The translations under genes were made by a program, and so were the position numbers. From contig NZ_SSND01000002.1 of assembly GCF_004799285.1 (NCBI RefSeq), forward strand, positions 310,001 through 374,000: a DNA stretch of 64,000 nt, given 5' to 3'. The notes beneath the pieces are model-generated. The model was not told the DNA's origin. It was given only the letters and a program-made list of their open reading frames with translations, and made no database searches. Below are positions 33,603 through 42,786 of this stretch, piece by piece. Source of the DNA: Aliigemmobacter aestuarii. GTDB lineage: Bacteria; Pseudomonadota; Alphaproteobacteria; Rhodobacterales; Rhodobacteraceae. Position 1 is the stretch's first letter. Each line of letters starts with the position of its first letter.

Positions 33603-33965
33603 ATGGACGTGAATTCGGAACGGGTGGGCGATGCGCTGATCGTCCGGATCGGGGATGAAAGGATCGACGCGGCGGTCGCGATCCACTTCAAGGACGCGAT
33701 GCGCGAGGCCGCGCGAACGCCGTCCCGGCGGGTCGTGCTGGACCTGTCCGGCGTAGGCTTTCTTGACAGCAGCGGCCTTGGCGCGGTCGTCGGCGTGATG
33801 AAGGAACTGGGGCCGGGCCGACCGCTGGAACTGGCCGGCCTGACCCCGACGGTGGATCGCGTGTTCCGCCTGACACGCATGGACAGCGTCTTTACCATCC
33901 ATGCGGATGCCTCTGCCGCCGTCGCGGCGACCGCCGGGCAGGATGTCCGCCGCGATGCCGGTTGA
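33603..33965 (+). CDS. STAS-domain anti-sigma factor antagonist
   Basis: A 120-residue RsbV/SpoIIAA-like protein. VGDALIVRIGDERIDAAVA opens it and RRVVLDLSGVGFLDSSGLGAVVGVMK contains the DSSG motif whose Ser is the phosphorylation site in this family. In partner switching the unphosphorylated antagonist sequesters an anti-sigma kinase. The kinase-type gene follows directly with overlapping ends. No PP2C phosphatase or sigma factor is adjacent. Confidence 0.88.
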   Translation: MDVNSERVGDALIVRIGDERIDAAVAIHFKDAMREAARTPSRRVVLDLSGVGFLDSSGLGAVVGVMKELGPGRPLELAGLTPTVDRVFRLTRMDSVFTIHADASAAVAATAGQDVRRDAG

Positions 33966-34419
33966 AGCCACCTGCGTTCGGGAGGGGTGCGTCCGCCCGT
34001 TGCGCCTGGCCTTTGCCGCAGACAGCCACGCGGTGCGGCAGGCACTGGCCGCGACCCTGGCGCATCCGGTTCTTGCGCAGGCCGACCTGACCTTTGCCGG
34101 GCAGGTCGAGATCGTTCTGGCCGAGGTGTTGAACAACATCGTCGAACACGGCTATGCGAATGGCAGCGGGACGATCCGGCTGGTCGGGCGTCGGCATCGC
34201 GGGGGCGTGCTGTTCCGGATCACGGATCTGGGGCGGCCCTTTCCGGGGGGGACGCTGCCCGAAGGCCAGCCGCCGGACCCCGGCAGCGACGGAAATCCAC
34301 CGGAAGGCGGCTTTGGCTGGTTTCTGATTCGACGGTTGTCCTGCGCCCTGCGCTATCGGCGGGGGCAGGGCCGGAACCGGCTTCTTGTCCTGCTATGCCC
34401 GGAACAATCGGAAAACTGA
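33955..34419 (+). CDS. RsbW-type serine kinase / anti-sigma ATPase
   Basis: A 154-residue HATPase_c_2 protein. The N-box is EIVLAEVLNNIVEHGY, followed by LFRITDLGRPFPGG (G1-like) and GGFGWFLIRRLSCALRYRR (G2-like). It should phosphorylate the STAS protein encoded just upstream; the genes overlap by 11 bases. The ATG at 33955 has AGGA upstream; another in-frame ATG at 33943 is possible. Its target (sigma factor or other regulator) is unknown. Confidence 0.82.
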   Translation: MPVEATCVREGCVRPLRLAFAADSHAVRQALAATLAHPVLAQADLTFAGQVEIVLAEVLNNIVEHGYANGSGTIRLVGRRHRGGVLFRITDLGRPFPGGTLPEGQPPDPGSDGNPPEGGFGWFLIRRLSCALRYRRGQGRNRLLVLLCPEQSEN

Positions 34420-34474
34420 CCGCGCGACTGTTTCCGCGCCGGGATTTCTGACACCAAGTCGCCGCATTTTCCCC

Positions 34475-34620
34475 CTAAACGCGCCGCAAGGACCGACCAT
34501 ATAAGCGGTGTAGCTGCATAAAGCTTCCCTCGGCGTCGCGGATAAAAGCCCCCACCCAGTCTGCGGCGCCGAGGTTCTGCCCCCCATCAGTGAAGACCTG
34601 CAGATTTCCACCGGTTCCGG
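34475..34620 (-). pseudogene. start-less protein-like remnant of unknown family
   Basis: On the minus strand the segment reads GGNLQVFTDGGQNLGAADWV then GAFIRDAEGSFMQLHRLYGR before a stop at about 34475. The composition is that of a folded protein end (aromatics, Gly-Asp turns) and unlike the Arg-rich shadow frames around it. No start codon or upstream domain is present before the ggt gene on the other strand. It may be the 3' stump of a lost gene. Family not recognized. Confidence 0.3.
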
Positions 34621-34686
34621 TGTCCGGACGCTTGAATCGCCCGCCGCGATGCCTAGGCTCTGACCCGCAACAAGCGGGAGGAAGCG

Positions 34687-36264
34687 ATGCGCGATTTTCA
34701 GATGCCGGGCCGTTCGGCCGTGCTTGCCACGAACGGGGTCTGTGCCACCTCGCACCCGCTGGCCGCGAAGGTCGCGATCGACATCCTGCAATCGGGCGGA
34801 AACGCCGTGGACGCCGCCATCGCCGGGGCGGTCGTTCTGGGGATTTGCGAACCGCAGATGACGGGGATCGGCGGCGATTGCTTTGTCCTGCTGAAACCCG
34901 CCGGAGAGGATGGTGTTGTCGCGCTGAATGGATCGGGCCGGGCACCTGCGGGCCTGTCAGCCGCCGAGATGCGCGACCGAGGCCTGACCGCCGTACCGCT
35001 GCGGGGGATCGAATCGGTCACCGTTCCGGGCGCGATCGATGCATTCTGCCGCCTGTCCGCCGACTGGGGGCGCCTGTCGCTTGCCGAAACGCTGGCGCCC
35101 GCGATCCGCTATGCCGACGAGGGCGTGCCAGTCGCACCGCGCGTGGCCTTCGACTGGGCGGGCGATGAACCCGACCTGAAGGGCGCGGCGCGCGATTTCT
35201 ATCTGATGGGCGGCAAGGCTCCGCAGGTCGGTCAGGTCTTTCGCGCTCCGGGCCAGGCCGAGGTTCTGCGCCGCATCGCCCGGGTAGGCCGCGCCGGGTT
35301 CTACGAAGGCGAGGTGGCCGAGGACATGGTCGCCTCGCTCCGCGCGCTTGGCGGCACCCACACGGCCGAGGATTTTGCCGCAACTGCCTGTACTTACACC
35401 GATCCGGTCAGCGGACCCTATCAGGGGATCGACCTGCTGGAACACCCGCCGAACGGCCAGGGCGCCACGGCCAACCTGATGCTGAACATCCTGTCGCATT
35501 TCGATATCGCCGGGATGGACCCTTGGGGCGCGGACCGCATCCATATTGAGGCCGAGGCGACCAAGCTGGCCTATGACGCGCGCAACCGGTTCATCGCGGA
35601 TGCCGATCACACCACCCGGCTGGCGCATATGCTGTCCCCGGAAACGGCGGCGCGGCTGGCTGCCCTGATCGACCCGAAACGCGCGATGCCCTCGGCCGCC
35701 CCCCTGGCCGAGGCCGTTCATCGCGACACCATCTACATTACCGTCGTCGACCGCGACCGAATGGCCGTCAGCCTGATCTATTCGATTTTCTGGGGCTTCG
35801 GGTCCGGCTTCGCCTCGTCGAGGTTCGGCATCAACTTCCAGAACCGCGGCGCGGGCTTCACGCTTGAAGCCGGCCATCCGAACGAGGCCGCGGGTGGCAA
35901 GCGCCCCATGCATACGATCATTCCGGGGATGATCCGCAAGGGCGGGCGCGTCACCATGCCCTTCGGCGTGATGGGCGGGGCCTATCAGCCCTGCGGACAT
36001 GCACGGTTCGTGTCGAACCTTGTCGATTTCGGCCAGGACCCGCAGGCGGCGATCGACGCGCCCCGCGCCTTTTCCGCACCCGAGGGGCTGAAACTGGAAC
36101 GGGGCTACCCGGCCGCAGTGGCGGCCTCGCTGGCCGAAATGGGCCACAAGGTCGTTCCCGCCGACGAACCGCTGGGTGGCGCGCAGGCGATCCTGATCCA
36201 TGATACAGGCGTTCTGGAAGGGGCGTCGGACCCGCGCAAGGACGGCTGCGCCCTGGGCTACTAG
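34687..36264 (+). CDS. gamma-glutamyltransferase family protein
   Basis: A 525-residue Ntn-hydrolase with the order of GGT/cephalosporin acylase precursors. NGVCATSHPLAAKVAIDIL and GGNAVDAAIAGAVVLG form the N-terminal block, GIGGDCFVLL, NGSGRAPAGL and PPNGQGATANLMLNIL follow. The autoprocessing nucleophile is Thr348 in RDTIYITVVDRDRMAVSLIYSIF, after which the small subunit (about 178 residues) has GGKRPMHTIIPGMI and MPFGVMGGAYQPCGHARFV. No signal peptide, so it is likely cytoplasmic and of the YwrD-like branch rather than periplasmic glutathione GGT. GGGAGG precedes the ATG. Confidence 0.88.
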   Translation: MRDFQMPGRSAVLATNGVCATSHPLAAKVAIDILQSGGNAVDAAIAGAVVLGICEPQMTGIGGDCFVLLKPAGEDGVVALNGSGRAPAGLSAAEMRDRGLTAVPLRGIESVTVPGAIDAFCRLSADWGRLSLAETLAPAIRYADEGVPVAPRVAFDWAGDEPDLKGAARDFYLMGGKAPQVGQVFRAPGQAEVLRRIARVGRAGFYEGEVAEDMVASLRALGGTHTAEDFAATACTYTDPVSGPYQGIDLLEHPPNGQGATANLMLNILSHFDIAGMDPWGADRIHIEAEATKLAYDARNRFIADADHTTRLAHMLSPETAARLAALIDPKRAMPSAAPLAEAVHRDTIYITVVDRDRMAVSLIYSIFWGFGSGFASSRFGINFQNRGAGFTLEAGHPNEAAGGKRPMHTIIPGMIRKGGRVTMPFGVMGGAYQPCGHARFVSNLVDFGQDPQAAIDAPRAFSAPEGLKLERGYPAAVAASLAEMGHKVVPADEPLGGAQAILIHDTGVLEGASDPRKDGCALGY

Positions 36265-36285
36265 GCCCGGCGCATCCGCCCCCCG

Positions 36286-36612
36286 TCAGTTGAGCTGGAA
36301 GGTCAACGGATAGCGGCCGTTCTCGAAATCGCCGAACAGGTCATGCAGGTCGGGGTGATCGACCGGTTCCCCGGTTTCGTCCGGAACAAGGTTCTGTTCC
36401 GACACATAGGCGACGTAATAGCTTTGGTCGTTTTCGGCCAGAAGGTGATAGAACGGCTGGTCCTTCGACGGGCGGCTTTCCTCGGGGATGTTCTCGTACC
36501 ATTCCTCGGTATTGGAAAACATCGCGTCGACATCGAAGACGACACCCCGGAACGGGTGCTTCCGGTGCCGCAGCACCTGACCCAGATGATATTTCGCCTG
36601 CGTCTTCAGCAT
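36286..36612 (-). CDS. hspQ: heat shock protein HspQ (YccV-like)
   Basis: A 108-residue protein of the hemimethylated-DNA-binding/HspQ family. KYHLGQVLRHRKHPFRGVVFDVDAMFSNTEEW and DQPFYHLLAENDQSYYVAYVSEQNL are the family blocks. HspQ was described as a Lon specificity enhancer and DnaA-stability factor. ATG at 36612 was chosen over a longer frame because it matches family length and has GGGGGA upstream. Convergent with the ggt gene, 21 bases apart. Confidence 0.88.
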   Translation of the reverse strand: MLKTQAKYHLGQVLRHRKHPFRGVVFDVDAMFSNTEEWYENIPEESRPSKDQPFYHLLAENDQSYYVAYVSEQNLVPDETGEPVDHPDLHDLFGDFENGRYPLTFQLN

Positions 36613-36872
36613 AGCTTCAAGTCCCCCGATTTTGGTTAGTAATCCTCGGGGGGGCCACTTGTCCACATTGACCGCGCGAAAAAAGGGGAAACAGTCTGTG
36701 GCCCTTAGCCCGACAGTCGGGCGCGCGGGATCGGTGCGTCGGCACCGGCTGCGGCTGTGTCCTTGTCGCCCCCTCTCGGTTTTCTGATCGGAAATCGCTG
36801 CGGCGGGCATTCCCCCGGCGCGTGTTTTCCCCTATCCTTGCTGCAAAACAAGAATGGTTTCGCGAGGGGCAG

Positions 36873-37454
36873 ATGAGCAGACTTCTCCGCGCGGCGGTGC
36901 TTTTACTGTTGCTGGCGTCCTGCGGGGGAGGCCGGTTCTCGGCGCCCCGCGATCTGGACAACGCATGCAGTATTGTGCGCGAGCGCCCGCAGTATTACCG
37001 CGCCATGAAGGCCACCGAACGCAAGTGGGGCGTGCCTGTGCATGTGCAGATGGCCACGATCCATCAGGAATCGAAGTTCATCGGAAACGCCCGCACGCCG
37101 CACCGGTTTGCGCTCGGGATCATCCCGATGGGACGGCAATCCTCGGCCTATGGCTACAGCCAGGCCTTGGACGGCACCTGGGAAGAATACCAGGTCGCGC
37201 AGCGCAAGCGATCGGCCAAGCGCGACCGCATCCAGGATGCGACCGATTTCATGGGCTGGTATTTCCACGAAACCGAAGCGCGGCTTGGCATTTCGCGAAC
37301 CGACGCCCGCAACCAGTATCTGGCCTATCACGAAGGCCGCACGGGTTATGCCAACGGCAGCTATCGCGCCAAGTCCTGGCTGATGGATGTGGCCGACAAG
37401 GTCGGGTCGCGATCGGAAATGTACCGCCAGCAGTTGCAATCCTGCCGCCGCTGA
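36873..37454 (+). CDS. lytic transglycosylase-like (SLT domain) lipoprotein
   Basis: A 193-residue putative outer-membrane lipoprotein. The signal peptide MSRLLRAAVLLLLLASCGGG has a lipobox LASC with Cys at 17. The body has WGVPVHVQMATIHQESKFIG, where the Glu of HQESKF is the probable catalytic acid, SSAYGYSQALDGTW, and DATDFMGWYF with YLAYHEGRTGYANG, the lysozyme-like fold of SLT domains. It should cleave peptidoglycan. The start at 36873 follows GAGGGG. Confidence 0.82.
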   Translation: MSRLLRAAVLLLLLASCGGGRFSAPRDLDNACSIVRERPQYYRAMKATERKWGVPVHVQMATIHQESKFIGNARTPHRFALGIIPMGRQSSAYGYSQALDGTWEEYQVAQRKRSAKRDRIQDATDFMGWYFHETEARLGISRTDARNQYLAYHEGRTGYANGSYRAKSWLMDVADKVGSRSEMYRQQLQSCRR

Positions 37455-37485
37455 CAGCCTGACCGCAATCGGAAAAGCGGATGCC

Positions 37486-38103
37486 TCAGCGCATCCGCTT
37501 TTCGGTTTCCCGGGTGATGTTGAACAGCGAGGGCGAGATGTCGCCGCCCTTGGCCATCTCGCCAAGGATCACAGTCGTCTGGTTGCCGGAATCGTCATTG
37601 ATGACCCATTGCCGCAGCTCCGTCGGTCCGGCGGTGAACACAAGGTCGATGGAGCCGTATTCCGGGTGCTCGGGGTCCTGCGCGCGCACCTTGGTGGTGG
37701 TGCCGTCCTCCTTGTGCGAGATCACCATCTTCGCCCGGCCCAGATCGACATTCGCATCGAGGATCAGGTTCAGCGGCGTCTTTTTCAAGGGATACTGTTC
37801 CGGTGGCTGGTTCGACTTGGGGTCGAACACGGCGACCTGCCCGCCACCGGCCAGGACGAGGCTTCGATCAGGCGGGTTGTATTCGAACCGCACGCGACCG
37901 GGCCGCTTGATGAACAGCGTGCCGGTGGTGATCGACCCGTCGGGGTTCACCTGCGTGAACTGCGCCTGAGCCGTGGTCAGCGCATTCAGATAGCGCGACA
38001 GTTCCGAAAGCGGAATCTTCTCGGCCTGCGCCGGAAGGGCGAAGGCCGAGAAGGCGAAGGCCGAGAGGGCGAGCGGGGCAAGAAGGGCACGAAGACGCAT
38101 CAT
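37486..38103 (-). CDS. lolA: outer-membrane lipoprotein carrier protein LolA
   Basis: Periplasmic chaperone that shuttles lipoproteins from LolCDE to the outer membrane. The 205-residue precursor has signal peptide RALLAPLALSAFAFSAFALPAQA, then LSRYLNALTTAQAQFTQVNPDGS, FIKRPGRVRFEYNPPDRSLVLAGGG, FDPKSNQPPEQYPLKKTPLNLIL and a C-terminal LRQWVINDDSGNQTTVIL, the LolA half-barrel order. Two adjacent ATGs (38103, 38100) can start it. It follows ftsK on the same strand after a 115-base gap with a stem-loop. Confidence 0.92.
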   Translation of the reverse strand: MMRLRALLAPLALSAFAFSAFALPAQAEKIPLSELSRYLNALTTAQAQFTQVNPDGSITTGTLFIKRPGRVRFEYNPPDRSLVLAGGGQVAVFDPKSNQPPEQYPLKKTPLNLILDANVDLGRAKMVISHKEDGTTTKVRAQDPEHPEYGSIDLVFTAGPTELRQWVINDDSGNQTTVILGEMAKGGDISPSLFNITRETEKRMR

Positions 38104-38172
38104 GGGCCGAATATAGCAACGCCGGGGGTAGGCTGCATCCCCCGGCGCATCACGAAAGAGGGATGGCGCGGA

Positions 38173-38207
38173 AACATGCCGGGGCGACACGGCGCACCCG
38201 GCATGTT
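38173..38207 (-). terminator. stem-loop after ftsK
   Basis: AACATGCCGGG (38173-38183) and CCCGGCATGTT (38197-38207) form a perfect 11-base stem with a 13-base loop, 12 bases after the ftsK stop on the minus strand. Only TTTCC follows, so termination would be weak. Confidence 0.5.
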
Positions 38208-38218
38208 GCGCTCTGGCC

Positions 38219-41200
38219 TTATTGCTCGGGCAACAGGATCTCGCGCTTGCCCACATGGTTCGCGGGTGTGACGACGCCGTTTTCCTCCATCTGCTCCACC
38301 AGACGGGCGGCCTTGTTATAGCCGATCCCCAGCTTGCGCTGGATGTAGCTGGTGGAACACTTCCGGTCCTTGGCCACGATGGCGACCGCCTGATCGTAAA
38401 GCGCGTCGTCGCCGTCGGTGTTGCCGCCGGTGTTCAGCCCCAGCACCGCGTCGATATCGTCGGCGCGGTCATCCTCGGGGCCTTCCACCACACCCGACAT
38501 ATAGCTGGGCGGACCGAAGGATTTCAGATGGTTCACGATTTCCTCGACCTCTTCGTCGGAAACGAAGGGTCCGTGGATGCGGGTGATGCGCGCACCGCCC
38601 GCCATGTACAGCATGTCGCCCATCCCCAGCAGTTGCTCGGCGCCCTGTTCGCCAAGGATCGTGCGGCTGTCGATCTTCGACGTCACCTGGAAGGAAATCC
38701 GGGTGGGGAAGTTCGCCTTGATCGTGCCGGTGATCACGTCGACCGAAGGCCGCTGCGTGGCCATGATCAGGTGAATCCCCGACGCCCGCGCCATCTGCGC
38801 AAGGCGCTGGATGCAGGCCTCGATCTCTTTCCCCGCGACCATCATCAGGTCGGCCATCTCGTCGACGATGACGACGATATAGGGGAACAGCTGCGGCGCG
38901 AATTCCTCAGTCTCGAAGACGGGTTCGCCGGTGTCCTCGTCAAAGCCGGTCTGGATCGTGCGCTTGAACATCTCGCCCTTGGCCAGCGCCTCGCGGACGC
39001 GGCCGTTGTAGCCCTCGATGTTGCGAACGCCCATCTTCGACATCTTGCGATAGCGTTCCTCCATCTCGCCCACGACCCATTTCAGCGCGACGACCGCCTT
39101 CTTCGGATCGGTTACCACCGGCGACAGAAGATGCGGGATGCCGTCATAGACGGACAGTTCCAGCATCTTGGGATCGATCATGATCAGGCGGCATTCCTCG
39201 GGCGTCAGCTTGTAGAGCAGCGACAGGATCATGGTGTTGATCGCCACCGACTTGCCCGAACCCGTGGTCCCGGCGATCAGGAGGTGGGGCATCTTGGCCA
39301 GGTTCGCCACGATCGGATCGCCGCCGATATCCTTGCCAAGCGCAAGCGGCAGCCGCATGTTCGAATCGCCGAAGTCACGGGCGGCGAGGATTTCCCGCAG
39401 GACCACCTTTTCGCGATGCGCGTTCGGCAGTTCGATCCCGATCACGCTGCGTCCCGGCACGGTCGAGACGCGCGCCGACAGGGCCGACATCGACCGCGCG
39501 ATATCGTCGGCAAGCCCGATCACGCGGCTGGCCTTCAACCCCGGAGCGGGTTCCAGTTCGTATTGCGTCACCACGGGGCCGGGACGCACGGAAACGATCT
39601 CGCCCTTCACACCGTAGTCGTCCAGCACGCTTTCCAGCATGCGGGCGTTTTCCTCAAGCGCCTCTTCCGACAGCGTATGCCGCTGGATCGAGGAGGGGCT
39701 GGCCAGAAGCGACAGGGGCGGAAGCTCGTATTCCTGCTTCGGTTCCTCGAACCGCAGGCGCGGCTGCGCCTCGGCCATCGCCTGACGCGAAGGCGCAACC
39801 GGCTTCTTCGCCGGGGCCTGCACGACGCGGCGCGTGTCAAACTGCACGGCGGCACGCAGCGGCGGCGGGGCCATGACGGGCAGTTCGTCTTCGGCCTCCA
39901 GTTCCCACTGGGCCATCGCGTCCATGTCGTCATCCGGTTCGTCGGCGTCGTCCCATTCCGTCCGGGGATCGGTGGACGGGGCGGCCACATGCGGCGGCAC
40001 GGCCTGCGACGGGGTCAACGCCATCGTCCCCCAGGACGGGGATGCCGGCGGTTGGGTCGCACCGGCGGCCGCGGCAACGGCCACATCCGCCACAGAACGC
40101 GTTGCGCGCAGGCCGGATACGACCGGCGCCGTCGCGGCTGCATGGGCCGCTGTCAGCGGCGGTTCAGCGACCATGAGCCCCCGGTTGCGCGCCGTGTCGG
40201 CCATCAGGGGCTGCGGCCCGCGCGGCCGCATCATCGCAGGTTCGCGCCGGGCGATCGCCGCCTGGATCGGCGTCATCGGCTGGGTCGGCGCGGCAGTCGG
40301 AAGCCCTTGGCGCGCGCGCGTCCTGATCACGCTGTTGATGCGGGCACGGATGCGTTCATCGGCGGAAAGGGCGGACAGGTCTTCCTGTTCCGTCTCGACC
40401 GGGTCGGCCACGGGGCTGGGTTCCACCGCGCGACGGATGCGGGCCAGAAGCCCCTTCTTCTCGGGCGGCGCGGAAACCACTGCGGCCTGCGCCATCATCG
40501 GATGCGCAATGCCCGGGGCGGCAGGCTCATACGGTTCGCCCTGGTCGTCCCAGGGTTCGATGACCGGTTCGGCGCGGCGGACGCGGGTCGCCCGCAACGG
40601 TTCGGGCGTCATCGCAAGGGCGGGTTGGCCGCCGGTCACCGCCGGTTCGGCGCGACCGAAAAACCCGCGCCGACGGACAGGCGCGGCGTCTTCCGCCATC
40701 CAGTCGGCGGGTTCGGCGTGGCTTGCAGCCTGTTCGCGGCGCTGCCTCTGGCGCTCCTGAAGCGAGGCGGCCGCCCGCGCGGTTCCCGCCGCACCCCGGC
40801 CCGCTAGGCCAAGCAACGCCGAATAGGTGGTGACAAGGCTGATCGACAGGAACCGCAGCACGCCCGCCAGTTCGGCCCGGTCGCAGCCCGCCACGAACAG
40901 CACCAGCGCCACCATCACAAGGCCCGAGATCAGCGACAGGATCTTGAGCCCCGCCCCCGCACCGATCGGCAGCAGGCCCAGAACCGCGCCAAGAACCGTG
41001 TCGCCGAACAGCCCGCCCAATCCGAAGGAATGTGGCCAGTCGGCGCCCGGAACATGGGTTGCGGCAAAGACCGAACACATCGCGACCGCGATCACCGCAA
41101 AGACCATGCGCCCCATCGCGCGATCCTCGCCCTGATGCAGGACAAACCGCGCGCCCCAGGCCAGCAGGATCACGGGTATGCCCCAGGCGCCCTTGCCGCC

Positions 41201-41440
41201 GATGATCATCAGGGTCGATGCCACCGAAGCGCCAAACCGGCCAAGCCAGTTGCGCGCCGGTTCATCAGTGGCCACCATCCAGCCCGGATCCTCGGGCGAA
41301 TAGGATGCCAGCATCGCCGCGAACAGCGCCGCGACCACGATCAGCCCGACGCCCAGCAATTCGCGCCCGCGCCGCTCCAGTGCGGCTTGCGTGCCCGGAT
41401 CGACCAGAGGGTCGCGCTGCCTGACCTGATAGGATGCCAT
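38219..41440 (-). CDS. ftsK: DNA translocase FtsK
   Basis: A 1073-residue septal DNA pump for chromosome segregation. The N-terminus (about 25-215) has four membrane helices ([40 protein letters not shown]). A Pro/Ala-rich linker spans about 230-560. The motor begins with [12 protein letters not shown] and [20 protein letters not shown]. Walker [18 protein letters not shown] is near 710-725, Walker B is [12 protein letters not shown], and the winged-helix gamma domain is at the C-terminus ([24 protein letters not shown]). GGTAAGGC precedes the ATG. It is followed by lolA and preceded by the aminotransferase on the same strand. Confidence 0.97.
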   Translation of the reverse strand: MASYQVRQRDPLVDPGTQAALERRGRELLGVGLIVVAALFAAMLASYSPEDPGWMVATDEPARNWLGRFGASVASTLMIIGGKGAWGIPVILLAWGARFVLHQGEDRAMGRMVFAVIAVAMCSVFAATHVPGADWPHSFGLGGLFGDTVLGAVLGLLPIGAGAGLKILSLISGLVMVALVLFVAGCDRAELAGVLRFLSISLVTTYSALLGLAGRGAAGTARAAASLQERQRQRREQAASHAEPADWMAEDAAPVRRRGFFGRAEPAVTGGQPALAMTPEPLRATRVRRAEPVIEPWDDQGEPYEPAAPGIAHPMMAQAAVVSAPPEKKGLLARIRRAVEPSPVADPVETEQEDLSALSADERIRARINSVIRTRARQGLPTAAPTQPMTPIQAAIARREPAMMRPRGPQPLMADTARNRGLMVAEPPLTAAHAAATAPVVSGLRATRSVADVAVAAAAGATQPPASPSWGTMALTPSQAVPPHVAAPSTDPRTEWDDADEPDDDMDAMAQWELEAEDELPVMAPPPLRAAVQFDTRRVVQAPAKKPVAPSRQAMAEAQPRLRFEEPKQEYELPPLSLLASPSSIQRHTLSEEALEENARMLESVLDDYGVKGEIVSVRPGPVVTQYELEPAPGLKASRVIGLADDIARSMSALSARVSTVPGRSVIGIELPNAHREKVVLREILAARDFGDSNMRLPLALGKDIGGDPIVANLAKMPHLLIAGTTGSGKSVAINTMILSLLYKLTPEECRLIMIDPKMLELSVYDGIPHLLSPVVTDPKKAVVALKWVVGEMEERYRKMSKMGVRNIEGYNGRVREALAKGEMFKRTIQTGFDEDTGEPVFETEEFAPQLFPYIVVIVDEMADLMMVAGKEIEACIQRLAQMARASGIHLIMATQRPSVDVITGTIKANFPTRISFQVTSKIDSRTILGEQGAEQLLGMGDMLYMAGGARITRIHGPFVSDEEVEEIVNHLKSFGPPSYMSGVVEGPEDDRADDIDAVLGLNTGGNTDGDDALYDQAVAIVAKDRKCSTSYIQRKLGIGYNKAARLVEQMEENGVVTPANHVGKREILLPEQ

Positions 41441-41452
41441 GCCTTACCGTCC

Positions 41453-42631
41453 TCACCCGTAAAGGCAGTCGCGAAGCGTCGTCAGCCCGCGCTGCATTTC
41501 GTCTTTTGGGGCCACAAGCGCGACCCGGATATATCCCTTGCCGGGGTTCTCGCCCCCGACATCGCGCGACAGGTAGGCGCCGGGCAGAACCCGCACCCCC
41601 GTCTCGCGCCACAGTTTCAGCGCCGCCGCCTCGCCATCGGGCACCGGCAGCCACAGGAAGAACCCGCCTTCAGGCGATTGATAGCCCTGCATTCCGGCAA
41701 GGATCCGGTCGGCCAGGGCGAACTTTTCCTGATAAAGCGCCCGGCTTGCCGCGACATGCGCCTCGTCTGACCAGCAGGCCTCGGCCACGCGCTGCAGCGG
41801 CAGCGGCAGGGGCGCGCCGGCAAAGGCCCGCAGCTTGCGGATGCGCGCGATCCCCTCGCGCCCGCCCGCGACAAAGCCCGACCGCAGCCCCGGCAGGTTC
41901 GACCGCTTCGACAGCGAATGGAAGGCAAACACGCGTTCCGGATCCGCGCCGACCTGGGCCGCCACCTCCAGCACACCGGGCGGGGGCGCGCTGCGCCAGA
42001 TCTCGGAATAGCATTCGTCGGCGAAGATCACGAAATCATGCTTTTCCGCCAGCGCCAGCAGATCGGCCCAATAGTCGCGCCTGGCCACCGCGCCCTGCGG
42101 GTTCGCGGGCGAACAGATATAGGCCACCGTCACCCGGTCCAGCAGATCGGCGGGAAGGCTGCCGAAATCGGGAAGATGCCCCGTTGCCGCCGTGGCAGGC
42201 ACATATACGGGCTCTGCGCCGGCGGTGACGGCCGCAACCGTGTAGACCTGGTAGAACGGGTTCGGCATCAGAACCACGGGGGCCTTGCCGCCCTTCCGTT
42301 CCGGGCTGATCGCCAGACAGGCGTTGAACAGCCCTTCGCGCGTGCCGTTCAGGACCATCAGGCGGTCTTCTTCCACCGCCACGCCATAGCGGCGCGAGAT
42401 CCACCCCGAAATCGCGGCCAAAAGTTCCGGCGTGCCATCGTTCGGCGGATAGACCGCGAACCCGGACAGGTTCGCCGCAAGGATCGGCCCAACGAAATCG
42501 GGCATCGCATGGCGCGGCTCGCCGATGGTCATGGCGATGGGTTCGCCCCCCGGCGCATGTGCATCCAGAAGCTTCCGCAGACGCGGAAACGCATAATCCG
42601 GCAGGTTCGAAAACCGCTCAGGAAACGCCAT
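41453..42631 (-). CDS. PLP-dependent class I/II aminotransferase
   Basis: A 392-residue fold-type I enzyme. FPRLRKLLDAHAPGGEPIAMTIGEPRH opens it; YPPNDGTPELLAAISGWI, the MPNPFYQVY loop, SPANPQGAVA, FADECYSEIW and the PLP lysine in FHSLSKRSNLPGLRSGFVAG follow, with an Arg in the C-terminal YIRVAL. The sequence resembles N-succinyldiaminopimelate aminotransferases (DapC) of the Corynebacterium/Bordetella type, which would join dapB in lysine synthesis, but substrate is not certain. It abuts ftsK (12 bases). Confidence 0.82.
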   Translation of the reverse strand: MAFPERFSNLPDYAFPRLRKLLDAHAPGGEPIAMTIGEPRHAMPDFVGPILAANLSGFAVYPPNDGTPELLAAISGWISRRYGVAVEEDRLMVLNGTREGLFNACLAISPERKGGKAPVVLMPNPFYQVYTVAAVTAGAEPVYVPATAATGHLPDFGSLPADLLDRVTVAYICSPANPQGAVARRDYWADLLALAEKHDFVIFADECYSEIWRSAPPPGVLEVAAQVGADPERVFAFHSLSKRSNLPGLRSGFVAGGREGIARIRKLRAFAGAPLPLPLQRVAEACWSDEAHVAASRALYQEKFALADRILAGMQGYQSPEGGFFLWLPVPDGEAAALKLWRETGVRVLPGAYLSRDVGGENPGKGYIRVALVAPKDEMQRGLTTLRDCLYG

Positions 42632-42717
42632 GACTGCCTCGTTCTCGGGGTCGTTTCGCCCCGTATTGCGGCCAGATTAGCGCGCGATTTCGCGGTGGTC
42701 CAGAAAAACGCGTCAAT

Positions 42718-42751
42718 CTGTGGGGTTAGAGGCCACAGGTTGTGGCTTTTT
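42718..42751. other. overlapping alternative stems in the aminotransferase leader
   Basis: CTGTGG (42718-42723) can pair with CCACAG (42733-42738), and GCCACA (42732-42737) can instead pair with TGTGGC (42741-42746), which is followed on the plus strand by five Ts. The two stems are mutually exclusive. The T-tract orientation does not match the minus-strand genes, so a regulatory role is doubtful. Confidence 0.25.
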
Positions 42752-42786
42752 CGTCCTGATCCGAGAGACTCGCCCCCTGCCCCGTT

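Noticed and set aside
38222-40807. 861-codon open frame on the plus strand
   Set aside because: Antisense to ftsK; no family resemblance and no ribosome site.
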